A DNA stretch of 32,963 nucleotides from JAFGBM01 sp964610155 (GTDB lineage Bacteria; Actinomycetota; Actinomycetes; Actinomycetales; Demequinaceae). Positions 1-7,837 of this stretch are shown here, piece by piece. A program made the position numbers and the translations under genes. The number at the start of each line of letters is the position of its first letter. Within the stretch, counting starts at the first letter, position 1. The stretch is from positions 1 through 32,963 of the forward strand of contig CAZSUY010000014.1 of assembly GCA_964610155.1 (NCBI GenBank). Direction: 5' to 3'. The notes under the pieces were generated by a model. It was given only the letters and a program-made list of their open reading frames with translations. It was not told the origin of the DNA and did no database searches.

Positions 1-384
<384 letters not shown>

Positions 385-635
385 GGTCTGTTTGGTATCC
401 GCCCGAAGGCGGCGAACCGACTTTTCGAAGTGGTCCCGAAGGACCGTTCAATCTCTAGCATTGAACAAATGTCACTGACATTTGATCTTCACCAAAGGAA
501 TCCCGCGTCGCTCCTTCCCAACCGAAGTCGGGGGTGGCGACGCCGGGGTTTTTGGCATCGACTTTGTGGCACGCTGTTGAGTTCTCAAGGTTCGGACGCG
601 CACCGATCCGGATCTCTCGATCCGATTCAGGGCAA
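385..635 (-). other. rRNA operon leader with hairpins and antitermination box
   Basis: This transcribed leader lies between the inferred start of transcription (about 635) and the 16S 5' end. At 569-590, read on the minus strand, it contains TTGAGAACTCAACAGCGTG, the boxA-like antitermination element common in actinobacterial rRNA leaders. Nearer the 16S start is a run of small inverted repeats: CAAATGTCA/TGACATTTG (466-484), GTTCAA/TTGAAC (446-466), GGTCC-CGAA-GGACC (432-445) and CCGCC-CGAA-GGCGG (about 401-414). These probably form part of the processing structure around the precursor. No protein-coding content is supported here. Confidence 0.75.
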
Positions 636-642
636 CCCTGCA

Positions 643-671
643 ATGTTAGTCTTCCCGCACCTCTCCGTCAA
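643..671 (-). promoter_or_regulatory. rRNA operon promoter
   Basis: On the minus strand, TTGACG (666-671) is followed by exactly 17 nt and then TAACAT (643-648). This is a strong sigma-70/SigA-type promoter pointing at the 16S gene. The predicted start of transcription is near 635, giving a leader of about 250 nt that includes the boxA-like element. A weaker TAGGAT hexamer lies further upstream (near 711-716), but it lacks a convincing -35 box. Confidence 0.8.
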
Positions 672-1012
672 ACCGCCTTGCGAACGATCCGCGGAATATG
701 CGGGCCCACCATCCTACCCCGCTTGGGCGCCACTGGCACCCCCGGGTTTGAGGTTGATGGAGCCACCTTGAGGGGGTCTCGCCGTGGCCTTCTTCAGTCC
801 TCCGTCGAGTGCTTCCGCTCGGGCAGCGTGGGATAACTTACGGTGCGGAGAGGGTGCGAGTCAACTCTATTGATCTCGGGCGTGTCACCAGCGGCGCGAC
901 CGCTCGCGTCCGTCCCCTCCCGATCGTCGGCCCCCTCCCGACCGTCCGTCCCCCGGAAGCTTGTTCCCATTGCGGAGAAGGTGAGCTATCTGTACCGTCG
1001 AGCCCATCGAGC
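672..1012. other. intergenic stretch between rRNA promoter and membrane-protein gene
   Basis: This non-coding gap separates divergently transcribed genes. The only structure I see is a C-rich direct repeat (CCCCTCCCGA at 914-923 and 932-941, offset 18) about 80-110 nt before the downstream start codon. I could not identify a convincing promoter for the plus-strand gene. The short open frames here are Arg/Pro-rich and lack ribosome binding sites. Confidence 0.5.
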
Positions 1013-1023
1013 GGAGGGTGGGG

Positions 1024-4000
1024 ATGACGGTTCCTGAAGGCGGATCCGCCGAGACCGTCAGGTGCCCAATCTGCGGGGCCAGCGTCCAGTTGGGCGTGGA
1101 CGAGCGTTGTCATGGGTGCGGTAGCCGTACGGCCGACCCCCTGTACCGGCAGGTGATTGACGCGGACCAGCAGTTGTCCGCCTACCACACGCAGTACGAC
1201 GAGATCATGGGGAAGTGGAACGCTCTCGCGACCCAGCACAGGGTATGGATGACGCGGCTCCTCGCGACACGGGCTCCGACGAAGCCCAGGCATCACGTCG
1301 GACCCGTGGCTTGGGGGGGCACAGGGGAGCAGACCTGGCGGGAAAGCGCAGCGGCCGCGACCCCCAAACAGAGCGTCTCCCGGCCCGCACGGAAACGGAA
1401 GCCCAGCCTCGAGCACCGACCGAAGCGTCGGCTCACGGCGCCGATACTGCTGGGCATCGCGGGGGCATCGATGCTCATCACGGCGGCCATCGTCTTCATC
1501 GCCGTGACCTGGGAGACGATCTTCCCCCTCGCCCAGGGCTTGCTCGTCCTAGCGGTCGCGGGAGCGATCGCTTGGCTCTCCCTGTGGCTCAGTTACCACG
1601 ACCTTCTGGTCTCAGGTGGAGCCGTCGGCGTGGTGGCCATGGCCTTCACGGGCGTAGCCGTCGTCGCGTTCAACCGAGCGGAGGGCGACCTCGGCGACTT
1701 CGCCATCTCGATCGCGCTGCTCGCGTCGAGCGCGTCTGGCTATGCGCTATCGCGGCGCAAGGTGAGGTGGGTCGGCCCGATGGCAGCGCTCTCACTCATA
1801 GGCACGCCAGTGAGCCTCGCGATCGCGTTCATGAGGCTACCGGGATCAGGACGACCCGCCCTCTCAACCCTCGTGGGGGTGGCTGCGGGGGTTGCCGTCG
1901 GCCTCACCCTCCGATGGTGGACCGCCCAACCGGAACGGTGGATCGTTAGCGTCGGCTACACGGCTGTTGTGACGCTTAGCGTAATACCCGCGGGGCTGGA
2001 ACTCGCGGGAGCCGAATCCCTCGACCCTTTCCTCCTTTGTGCGGCTCTGCTACCGATTCCGGTGTTGGTGATTGCGGGCAAGTGGATGCCAAACGTGACG
2101 ATCGGACCCGCTATGCTCGTCGCCACCGCGGTGGCCCTGGCCGCAGTGTCTGGTCCGACCGACCACGGGTCGTCATCCGTTGCCGCAGGTACTGCGGTCG
2201 CCGCTGTCGCTATCGCCCTGATCACCCTCGCCCCCAAGACGTGGCGACTCCCTGCGCTGATCGGCGCCGTACCGATGGCCATCGGCGCGCTCGTCCTGCT
2301 TGTGGTGCAAGTAGGCAGATTGGTCGCGTGGGCAGTGGCGTTCAGGCTCGACGGCAGACCTCCGACCATCGATGAATGGACGGCGGTCGCGGCCTTGGCG
2401 CTGGCCGCCACCATCGCGGCGACGCGGCTATGGCGCGATCGTCCTCCGTGGGTGGGGCGCCTTGAGGTGTCGGGCGCGATCCTTGCCACCGCCGGCTTCG
2501 CGGGGCTAGCATTCCCGGTCACCAGGATGCTTCCGAGTACTCATCTGTGGTGGCTCGCGCTCGTGCTCGAGGTGGGGGGCGCGGCGACTGCGATCGCGGC
2601 GTTCGCGTGGAAAAACACACTCGCAAGGAAGGTCAGCGGCATCGGGGGAGTTGCCGTCGCCACCCTCGGTGCGCTCAACGCCGTGTGGCCGTTGGCCATG
2701 CGGACCGTGCCTCTCGCCGTGGGACTCGCGCTCGGCCTCGGCCCCGCGTTGGTCCTGACTGCCGGAATAAGGAGATGGCCTCGTATCACCCTCGCTCCAG
2801 CCGCCCTCCTGATCCCCATCATCGCCGCCGCCGCCGTCACGGACGGGGATCATTGGGCCAGGGCATCCGCCAACGGCGCAGCGATCGTGGCCGCCATCCT
2901 GTGGGCTGCACTCCGGATGCCCGCCACCTGGCGCGGTCCGATCGCGGTTGGACTTGCGGTTCCACTCGGGGGTGCCCTCCTGGCAAGCCTCTGGTGGACC
3001 GTTCCCGTCCTGGTTCGGACCCTCGTAGAAGGCGCATCGGGGGCTGGCAACTTCGACGCATGGGGAGGGCTGACGGCCGCATTCGCCGGCGCCGCCCTCG
3101 CGGCCCTCACTCGATGGCGCGTCCCGACCGTCGTCGCAACGGTCTTTGGCGTGATGGGGGCGCTGGTCACCCTCACTGCGGCGATCGCGGCAGACTATAC
3201 GGCCGCATCAGAGTGGGGTGACGGGAGGGCGGTCGCGATCGCCTGGACGGGGTCCGTTGCCGCACTTATTGCGGCTGCTTTCGCGATGCTCTGGGTTCCG
3301 GTGGTGGCGAAGTGGACAAGTGGCGCAGGCGCGGCACTACTGATCACTATCTCCGGTTTCAACGGGATCGTCGCGTTCGCGTCGCCGAGGACCTTCCTAC
3401 CCACGGGGCTAGCGGCGCTGCTACTCCCAATCGCCCTTCTCGTCGCCTTCTCGCGGTGGTGTCCAAATATCACGCTCGGGCCAGCCTCCTTTCTCGCGAC
3501 CGCCGGCGTCGCAGCCATCGCGCATCGTTGCGGCCTTCCTGGCGAGGCACAGGTCGCCTTTGGGGTCGCTGCCGCGGCGCTGATCCTGTGGGCCGTGAGG
3601 CCTTGGCCAAACCGCCTGCGGCTTCCCCTCGCCTCCGGCCTCGTCCCCGCTATCGTGACTGCGGTGGGATTCTCGCTCTACGCGCTGCCGCTGGGACTTC
3701 TGTCGATCCCCGAGCCCGGCCCCGGCTCCGCGTGGGCGTCCGGGATCGAATGGGTGACGGCGACGATGGTGGGCGCGGCCATCGCGGCCGCGGCCTGCAG
3801 GAACGGGTGGGGGATGGGTCTTGGGGCTCGGGTCGCCAATGGTCTTGGGGCTCTGTTTTCAGTGGCGGCCGCGTCTGCTGGAACGGCGTGGTTCGCGCTG
3901 TCTACCCATCAGTCTCCCGGGCTGAATGCCCTCGTGGGAACAGGGGTGGCGATCCTAGTGGCCCTTACCGCGCTCGTGTGGACCACGACCCCCGCGCGGA

Positions 4001-5535
4001 AAACGGTGGGCATCTTCGGCGCCGCCTGGGCCACCTTCTGTGCCCTGCCGACACTCCTAGAGGTTGGTCGCGGGGACTACCCGATCTCGCCGGGACTCGG
4101 GGCGGTGACCCTCACGATCGCCGTTCTCGTGGCGGCCTCGATCCGCTGGCCCATGGTCACCCTCGGGCCCGTCTCCCTTCTTACATCGCTCGCCGCCATC
4201 GCGTGGGTCTCGGCCATGGCGGACACGTGGGAGAAGACGGTGATCGCCGCGGCTGCGGTCATCGCGATATACACGTGGATCGCCAAGTGGCTAGGGCCTC
4301 GTCTTGCCAGCCCCCTGATACTCGGCCTCGTCCCCGCTGGGATACTCGTCACCTGGGCCCTCCTGGCCGGATTCGGGCGCGCGTACATCCGCCTGATGGA
4401 AGAGCTCTTCTCTCGCGGAGAGGCGCCGATCTCCGGCCTCCTTGCGATTGTCGCCGCGCTCACTGCCATTGCCCTTCTCGCGTGGCGACCCGCATACATC
4501 AACGCCGGGTGGGCAATGCTGCCCTTCGCCCTCATCGTCTCCGCGAGCCTCCCGCACCCTTGGGCATCGATCAGCGTGCTGGCACTTGGCATGGCGGGCG
4601 TAGTTGCCGCCCCCCGGATTCCAGACGCTGGCTGGAACGTCCGTCCCGGGGCAACGGTCGTGTGCCTCGCCCTCGGCGTCGGGTGGGCCGCAGGGGACGA
4701 ATCTGGGTTGGCGGCGGCGGCAACCGTTGCCGCGGTCGCGGCAGGGTGGCTTGCGATCCGCACCGATCGGTCCTTCCGCAACTCTGCACTCGTTGGCACG
4801 CACGTGTTCGCTGCGCTTGCGGCTGGAGCCGGTGTGTCCGCGATGGGTGGGCATGCGCCAGTCGCGTTCGGAGCCGCGATGGCGGTGGCGATGGGAGTGT
4901 CGCTTGGCATCCGCGCTCGAAGACTCGATCCCACGATGGACGTGACCTTCGTGACGATCGGAGCGGCAACACTCTTCATCCCCGCATGGGCGCCATCCCT
5001 CACCGCTGGTGGCGTCGCCACGCTCATCGCGGGGGCGGGATGGCTCGGCCACGCTGTCTTCGGGTCGCGGAACAGCCGCTGGATATCGTCCCTGGTGCTA
5101 TCGATCGGGGCAGCAGAGGTGCTCGCCGGAGCACAAATCAATGTGATCGAAGCCTACACGGCCGTCCCGGCAGGGACGGTACTCGCGATCGGCCTATGGT
5201 GGCTAGCGGAGGACGCGGAGGTCCGGACGTTCAGGGCCTTGGGGCCGGGCCTGGGGTTGGCGCTCATTCCGAGCTACATCGCCCTTGCCCTGCAGCCGGA
5301 CTCGCTTACCCGTACCCTCGCGCTGACGGCAGCCACGATTGTCCTCGCCCTCACTGGGGTACTCCTCCGCTGGTTCGCCCCGATCGTGGCCACGGCGGTG
5401 ACGGCGGTGACCGTTTCCCTCACACAAGTGGCCGTTGGCTCCGACATCGTGCCGAGGTGGGTCTCGTTCGGGATCGTCGGCGCGATCCTTCTCACGATCG
5501 CCGCCACGTACGAGAAGTTGCAGAAACTCCGATAG
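1024..5535 (+). CDS. giant polytopic membrane protein with N-terminal zinc ribbon (SCO7613-like)
   Basis: This is a 1503-residue protein. An N-terminal CPIC-x11-CHGC zinc ribbon (residues 14-32) is followed by a soluble, basic stretch to about residue 140. The rest of the chain is an almost unbroken series of Ala/Val/Leu/Trp-rich hydrophobic segments, by eye more than 30 membrane spans, that ends in a short basic tail. The layout matches the actinobacterial SCO7613 C-terminal-domain family, which has no assigned biochemical role. ATG at 1024 is chosen because GGAGG (1013-1017) sits 6 nt upstream; the in-frame GTG at 1018 overlaps that site. Similar blocks recur along the chain (for example repeated basic/Trp turns followed by 'ITLGPAS'-type segments), suggesting internal duplication. 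The gene converges on tyrS with only 32 nt between stop codons. The family call is good; the function is unknown. Confidence 0.85.
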   Translation: MTVPEGGSAETVRCPICGASVQLGVDERCHGCGSRTADPLYRQVIDADQQLSAYHTQYDEIMGKWNALATQHRVWMTRLLATRAPTKPRHHVGPVAWGGTGEQTWRESAAAATPKQSVSRPARKRKPSLEHRPKRRLTAPILLGIAGASMLITAAIVFIAVTWETIFPLAQGLLVLAVAGAIAWLSLWLSYHDLLVSGGAVGVVAMAFTGVAVVAFNRAEGDLGDFAISIALLASSASGYALSRRKVRWVGPMAALSLIGTPVSLAIAFMRLPGSGRPALSTLVGVAAGVAVGLTLRWWTAQPERWIVSVGYTAVVTLSVIPAGLELAGAESLDPFLLCAALLPIPVLVIAGKWMPNVTIGPAMLVATAVALAAVSGPTDHGSSSVAAGTAVAAVAIALITLAPKTWRLPALIGAVPMAIGALVLLVVQVGRLVAWAVAFRLDGRPPTIDEWTAVAALALAATIAATRLWRDRPPWVGRLEVSGAILATAGFAGLAFPVTRMLPSTHLWWLALVLEVGGAATAIAAFAWKNTLARKVSGIGGVAVATLGALNAVWPLAMRTVPLAVGLALGLGPALVLTAGIRRWPRITLAPAALLIPIIAAAAVTDGDHWARASANGAAIVAAILWAALRMPATWRGPIAVGLAVPLGGALLASLWWTVPVLVRTLVEGASGAGNFDAWGGLTAAFAGAALAALTRWRVPTVVATVFGVMGALVTLTAAIAADYTAASEWGDGRAVAIAWTGSVAALIAAAFAMLWVPVVAKWTSGAGAALLITISGFNGIVAFASPRTFLPTGLAALLLPIALLVAFSRWCPNITLGPASFLATAGVAAIAHRCGLPGEAQVAFGVAAAALILWAVRPWPNRLRLPLASGLVPAIVTAVGFSLYALPLGLLSIPEPGPGSAWASGIEWVTATMVGAAIAAAACRNGWGMGLGARVANGLGALFSVAAASAGTAWFALSTHQSPGLNALVGTGVAILVALTALVWTTTPARKTVGIFGAAWATFCALPTLLEVGRGDYPISPGLGAVTLTIAVLVAASIRWPMVTLGPVSLLTSLAAIAWVSAMADTWEKTVIAAAAVIAIYTWIAKWLGPRLASPLILGLVPAGILVTWALLAGFGRAYIRLMEELFSRGEAPISGLLAIVAALTAIALLAWRPAYINAGWAMLPFALIVSASLPHPWASISVLALGMAGVVAAPRIPDAGWNVRPGATVVCLALGVGWAAGDESGLAAAATVAAVAAGWLAIRTDRSFRNSALVGTHVFAALAAGAGVSAMGGHAPVAFGAAMAVAMGVSLGIRARRLDPTMDVTFVTIGAATLFIPAWAPSLTAGGVATLIAGAGWLGHAVFGSRNSRWISSLVLSIGAAEVLAGAQINVIEAYTAVPAGTVLAIGLWWLAEDAEVRTFRALGPGLGLALIPSYIALALQPDSLTRTLALTAATIVLALTGVLLRWFAPIVATAVTAVTVSLTQVAVGSDIVPRWVSFGIVGAILLTIAATYEKLQKLR

Positions 5536-5567
5536 GCGGACGGGGGGATAGCCCCATCGCGGGCGTC

Positions 5568-6830
5568 TCAGGTGACGATGCGGACGAGGCCGATGGTCCT
5601 CTTCCCCCGCCTCAGGACTGCCCATCCGCCTGCGAGTGCGGCCCCGACATCCAACGCGAGGTCCGGATCCGATACGTTCTCGTTGTTGAGGTAGGCGCCG
5701 CCCTCAGCGACCGCCCGGCGTCCGGCCGAGCGCGACTCGACCAACCCCACGGCCACCATGGCATCCACGATCGATGTCCCTGCCGCAATCTCCGCAGATG
5801 GAGCCTCCGTCGCGACACCCGCGAGGGTCCCGGCGTCAAGCCCAACGAGTTCCCCCCGCCCGAAGATCGCCTGGGAGACCTCCACGACGGCGTCTGCGGC
5901 CTCTGCGCCGTGCACGAGCGCGGTCACGTCATAGGCGAGCGTTCGCTGGGCCTCGCGCTTGTGCGGCTCGTCGGCCACCGCCTTCGCCAGTGCGTCGATC
6001 TCCTCACGGGTGCGGAACGTGAAGTACTTGAGGAACTGGATAACCTCCGCGTCGTCGGAGTTCACCCAGAACTGGTAGAAGGCGTACGGGCTCGTCATCT
6101 CGGCGTCGAGCCAGATCGACCCGCCCTCCGTCTTGCCGAACTTTGTGCCATCCGCCTTGGTGACCAGGGGCGTCGCCAGGGCATGCACCGTCGCCCCCTC
6201 GGCCTTGTGGATCAACTCTGTTCCGGCCAGCAGGTTCCCCCATTGGTCGGACCCCCCCGTCTGGAGCGTGCAGCCATACCGCCGGTAGAGCTCAAGGAAA
6301 TCCATCCCTTGAAGCACCTGGTAGGAGAACTCGGTGTACGAGATCCCCTCGTCCGAGGCGAGCCTCCGCGCGACCGTCTCCTTCGCCAGCATCGTCCCCA
6401 TCCGGAAGTGCTTCCCCACGTCGCGGAGGAACGTGATGGCGTCGAGCGCGGACGTCCACTCATAGTTGTTGACCATCCGTGCGGCGTTCGGGCCATTGAA
6501 ATTCAGGTGCGGCTCGATCTGGGCACGGATCCGCCCGACCCACCCCTCGACGACATCTACGGGGTTGAGGGTCCGCTCCCCCGACATGCGGGGGTCGCCT
6601 ATGAGTCCCGTCGCCCCGCCGACGAGCAGGAGGGGCTTGTGGCCGAGGTCCTGGAATCGGCGCACCGTGAGGATCTGCATGAGATTTCCGAGATGGAGGC
6701 TCGGGGCCGTGGGGTCGAAGCCGCAGTACAGGGTGATGGGGCCAGCGTCGAGAACCGCCCGGAGAGATGTCTCATCGGTGGTCTGGGAGATGAGCCCGCG
6801 CCACTGGAGTTCATCGAGGATGCCGATCAT
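5568..6830 (-). CDS. tyrS: tyrosyl-tRNA synthetase
   Basis: Charges tRNA-Tyr with tyrosine in the cytoplasm (class I aminoacyl-tRNA synthetase, EC 6.1.1.1). The 420-residue length is normal for bacterial TyrS. Visible motifs are the HIGH-type signature HLGN at residues 46-49, the tyrosine-pocket segment YTEFSYQVLQGMDF (165-178), GGSDQWGN (192-199), the KMSKS-equivalent KFGKT (230-234), and a C-terminal S4-like RNA-binding domain (from about residue 350). The ATG at 6830 gives the expected N-terminus (MIGILDELQWRGLI). It has no Shine-Dalgarno sequence. A CAGACT hexamer ends 9 nt before it, so the message may be leaderless. A longer in-frame opening upstream encodes atypical Arg/Pro-rich sequence and is not used. 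Confidence 0.95.
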   Translation of the reverse strand: MIGILDELQWRGLISQTTDETSLRAVLDAGPITLYCGFDPTAPSLHLGNLMQILTVRRFQDLGHKPLLLVGGATGLIGDPRMSGERTLNPVDVVEGWVGRIRAQIEPHLNFNGPNAARMVNNYEWTSALDAITFLRDVGKHFRMGTMLAKETVARRLASDEGISYTEFSYQVLQGMDFLELYRRYGCTLQTGGSDQWGNLLAGTELIHKAEGATVHALATPLVTKADGTKFGKTEGGSIWLDAEMTSPYAFYQFWVNSDDAEVIQFLKYFTFRTREEIDALAKAVADEPHKREAQRTLAYDVTALVHGAEAADAVVEVSQAIFGRGELVGLDAGTLAGVATEAPSAEIAAGTSIVDAMVAVGLVESRSAGRRAVAEGGAYLNNENVSDPDLALDVGAALAGGWAVLRRGKRTIGLVRIVT

Positions 6831-7018
6831 GATGGGAACAGTCTGCCAGGCAACCGGGGGCAAGTGAGCCCAGACGCGGCGTCGCGGAAGGGATCGGATC
6901 GGCGAAACCCGTCGGGGAATCGCCTCGCCCCCTGTCGAGACAAATGGCCATCCACCCGGTACCGTCGGATGCGTACGGCATCCGCCGCTCATTAATCCCT
7001 GAAAGGGGGAGAGACTCC

Positions 7019-7288
7019 ATGAAGGACCTCACCGAGAACGCAACCTTTGAGAAGGCCCGCCGTTGGTCGCTCGTCGCCGCCATCTGTGCCATCGCCCTTC
7101 TCGTCATCCTGACCATCCTCGAGGCCTGGGGTGCGATCGACTACTACGACGGGTCAGACAGCTGGGGCTTTTCCATGGGAGAGATGACGTTCTGGGGCAA
7201 GCTGCAGGAGTCCCTGTCGATCATCGCTGGATTCGCTGCCGCCATCATCGTGGCGGTCCTCTTCGTGCTTCCCCGTAAGAAGAACTAG
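7019..7288 (+). CDS. small two-TM membrane protein, unknown function
   Basis: An 89-residue protein with two predicted membrane helices: about residues 18-38 (SLVAAICAIALLVILTILEAW) and about 64-84 (LSIIAGFAAAIIVAVLFVLP). A short acidic/aromatic loop (DYYDGSDSWGFSMGEM) joins them, and the tail is basic (RKKN). The ATG at 7019 is preceded by an AGGGGGAGAG purine tract, a clear ribosome binding site, which decides against the in-frame ATG at 6944. A strong terminator hairpin follows the stop by about 20 nt, so this is a monocistronic unit. I do not recognise the family; length and topology suggest a small inner-membrane protein. Confidence 0.8.
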   Translation: MKDLTENATFEKARRWSLVAAICAIALLVILTILEAWGAIDYYDGSDSWGFSMGEMTFWGKLQESLSIIAGFAAAIIVAVLFVLPRKKN

Positions 7289-7309
7289 CCGGTTCGACGT
7301 CAAGAACGA

Positions 7310-7343
7310 AGGGCCCGCGGAATATCCGCGGGCCCTATTCTTC
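7310..7343 (+). terminator. intrinsic terminator after small membrane protein gene
   Basis: A perfect 12-bp stem (7310-7321 with 7325-7336), arms AGGGCCCGCGGA and TCCGCGGGCCCT, has a 3-nt loop and is followed by TATTCTT. The other flank is also T-rich when read on the minus strand (TTCGTTCTT), so the element may stop transcription from both sides, including that of the 47-residue gene at 7349-7492. Confidence 0.85.
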
Positions 7344-7348
7344 AGTAC

Positions 7349-7492
7349 TTATGGATGTATGCCTCCGCTGATGGGCAGCGCCACAGAAGCGGTGCTCAAA
7401 TCTATGGAATGCTCCACGCTGAGCGATGCCATGAGTCCAAGAGCAGCGAATGCGGCGAGAAACAATCCGAATGTCTGTCGGTGGATTCTCAT
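7349..7492 (-). CDS. 47-residue exported or membrane-anchored peptide, unknown
   Basis: A very short gene supported mainly by its ribosome binding site: AAAGGAGG lies 5 nt before the ATG at 7492. The product starts MRIHRQTFGLFLAAFAALGL, a basic N-terminus followed by a hydrophobic helix (about residues 8-24). A Ser/Ala-rich tail (SVEHSIDLSTASVALPISGG) ends in IHP. It could be a secreted peptide with a signal sequence or a single-pass membrane peptide. The reading frame stays open upstream to 7609, but that part is Arg/Lys-rich and lacks a ribosome site. It lies downstream, on the same strand, of the giant NlpC/P60 gene and the argH remnant. I do not recognise a family. Confidence 0.6.
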   Translation of the reverse strand: MRIHRQTFGLFLAAFAALGLMASLSVEHSIDLSTASVALPISGGIHP

Positions 7493-7575
7493 CACATCCT
7501 CCTTTCCAACCAGGACCTCATCGTCCTGCTGGTACCTCTTTACTGCCTTCACTTTCAGTATCCGCGCCCTTCTTC

Positions 7576-7605
7576 GTTCTAGGGGGGGAAAACGAGTCGC
7601 CTCAA
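7576..7605 (-). promoter_or_regulatory. possible promoter for the 47-residue peptide gene
   Basis: On the minus strand TTGAGG (7600-7605) is followed by 18 nt and TAGAAC (7576-7581), about 84 nt before the ATG at 7492. Both hexamers are partial matches to the SigA consensus, and the spacer contains a run of seven C. This is a candidate only. Confidence 0.3.
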
Positions 7606-7722
7606 TCACAGTGTGGCGAAGGCAACTTAAGGTACCTATTTGAGGCTATTCAGCCCCATTGCTCGCATCGTCGACTACGTAACGATTGCTCGATGGCGCG
7701 GGAAGGCCCTCTCGGGAGAGCC
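7606..7722. other. intergenic stretch below the argH remnant
   Basis: This non-coding part of the gap between the 47-residue gene and the giant gene holds one imperfect G+C hairpin directly after the remnant's stop codon (about 7703-7722; CTCTC-CC-GAGAG core on the minus strand). It could be the old terminator of argH. I see nothing else that I can support. Confidence 0.35.
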
Positions 7723-7800
7723 CTAGCTGACAGCCCAAGGCCGGAAATGCTTCACGCGCGCCCGGGCGGCCTTCCCTTGTTCGACGACTGTCACGGGCGC
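7723..7800 (-). pseudogene. argH 3'-end remnant (26 codons including stop)
   Basis: Read on the minus strand, 7800-7723 translates as a second copy of the ArgH C-terminus, including the blocks VVEQGKAARARV and HFRPW and a TAG stop in the same place as the intact argH (14895-14972). Twenty of 25 residues agree. By hand count 59 of 78 bases agree, and most differences are at third codon positions, so the two copies diverged while both were under selection as coding sequence. The fragment has no start codon or ribosome site of its own. It begins 37 nt after the giant gene's stop and in a different frame, so it is not part of that protein. It is best read as a leftover or displaced argH end at an insertion boundary. 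Confidence 0.8.
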
Positions 7801-7837
7801 CGCCCCCCACCCGAAATACGCCAGCCAAGCCGCCGAA

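Noticed and set aside
705..720. A second rRNA promoter around TAGGAT
   Set aside because: No acceptable -35 hexamer is present at 16-18 nt, whereas the promoter at 643-671 is nearly ideal.
3312..6995. A 1227-codon open frame on the plus strand overlapping the membrane-protein gene and antisense to tyrS
   Set aside because: Its product is dominated by Arg, Pro, Gly and His with no domain pattern. It is out of frame with the membrane protein and antisense to an intact TyrS, and long spurious frames are expected at this GC content.
7723..7800. C-terminal extension of the giant protein
   Set aside because: The argH-like frame is one base out of register with the giant gene and lies after its TAG stop, which itself follows the same CLNAGRF ending as the middle domain.
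7646..7828. A 60-codon open frame on the minus strand over the argH remnant
   Set aside because: It is in a different frame from the ArgH-like sequence and has no ribosome site. The ArgH similarity explains the conservation here better.
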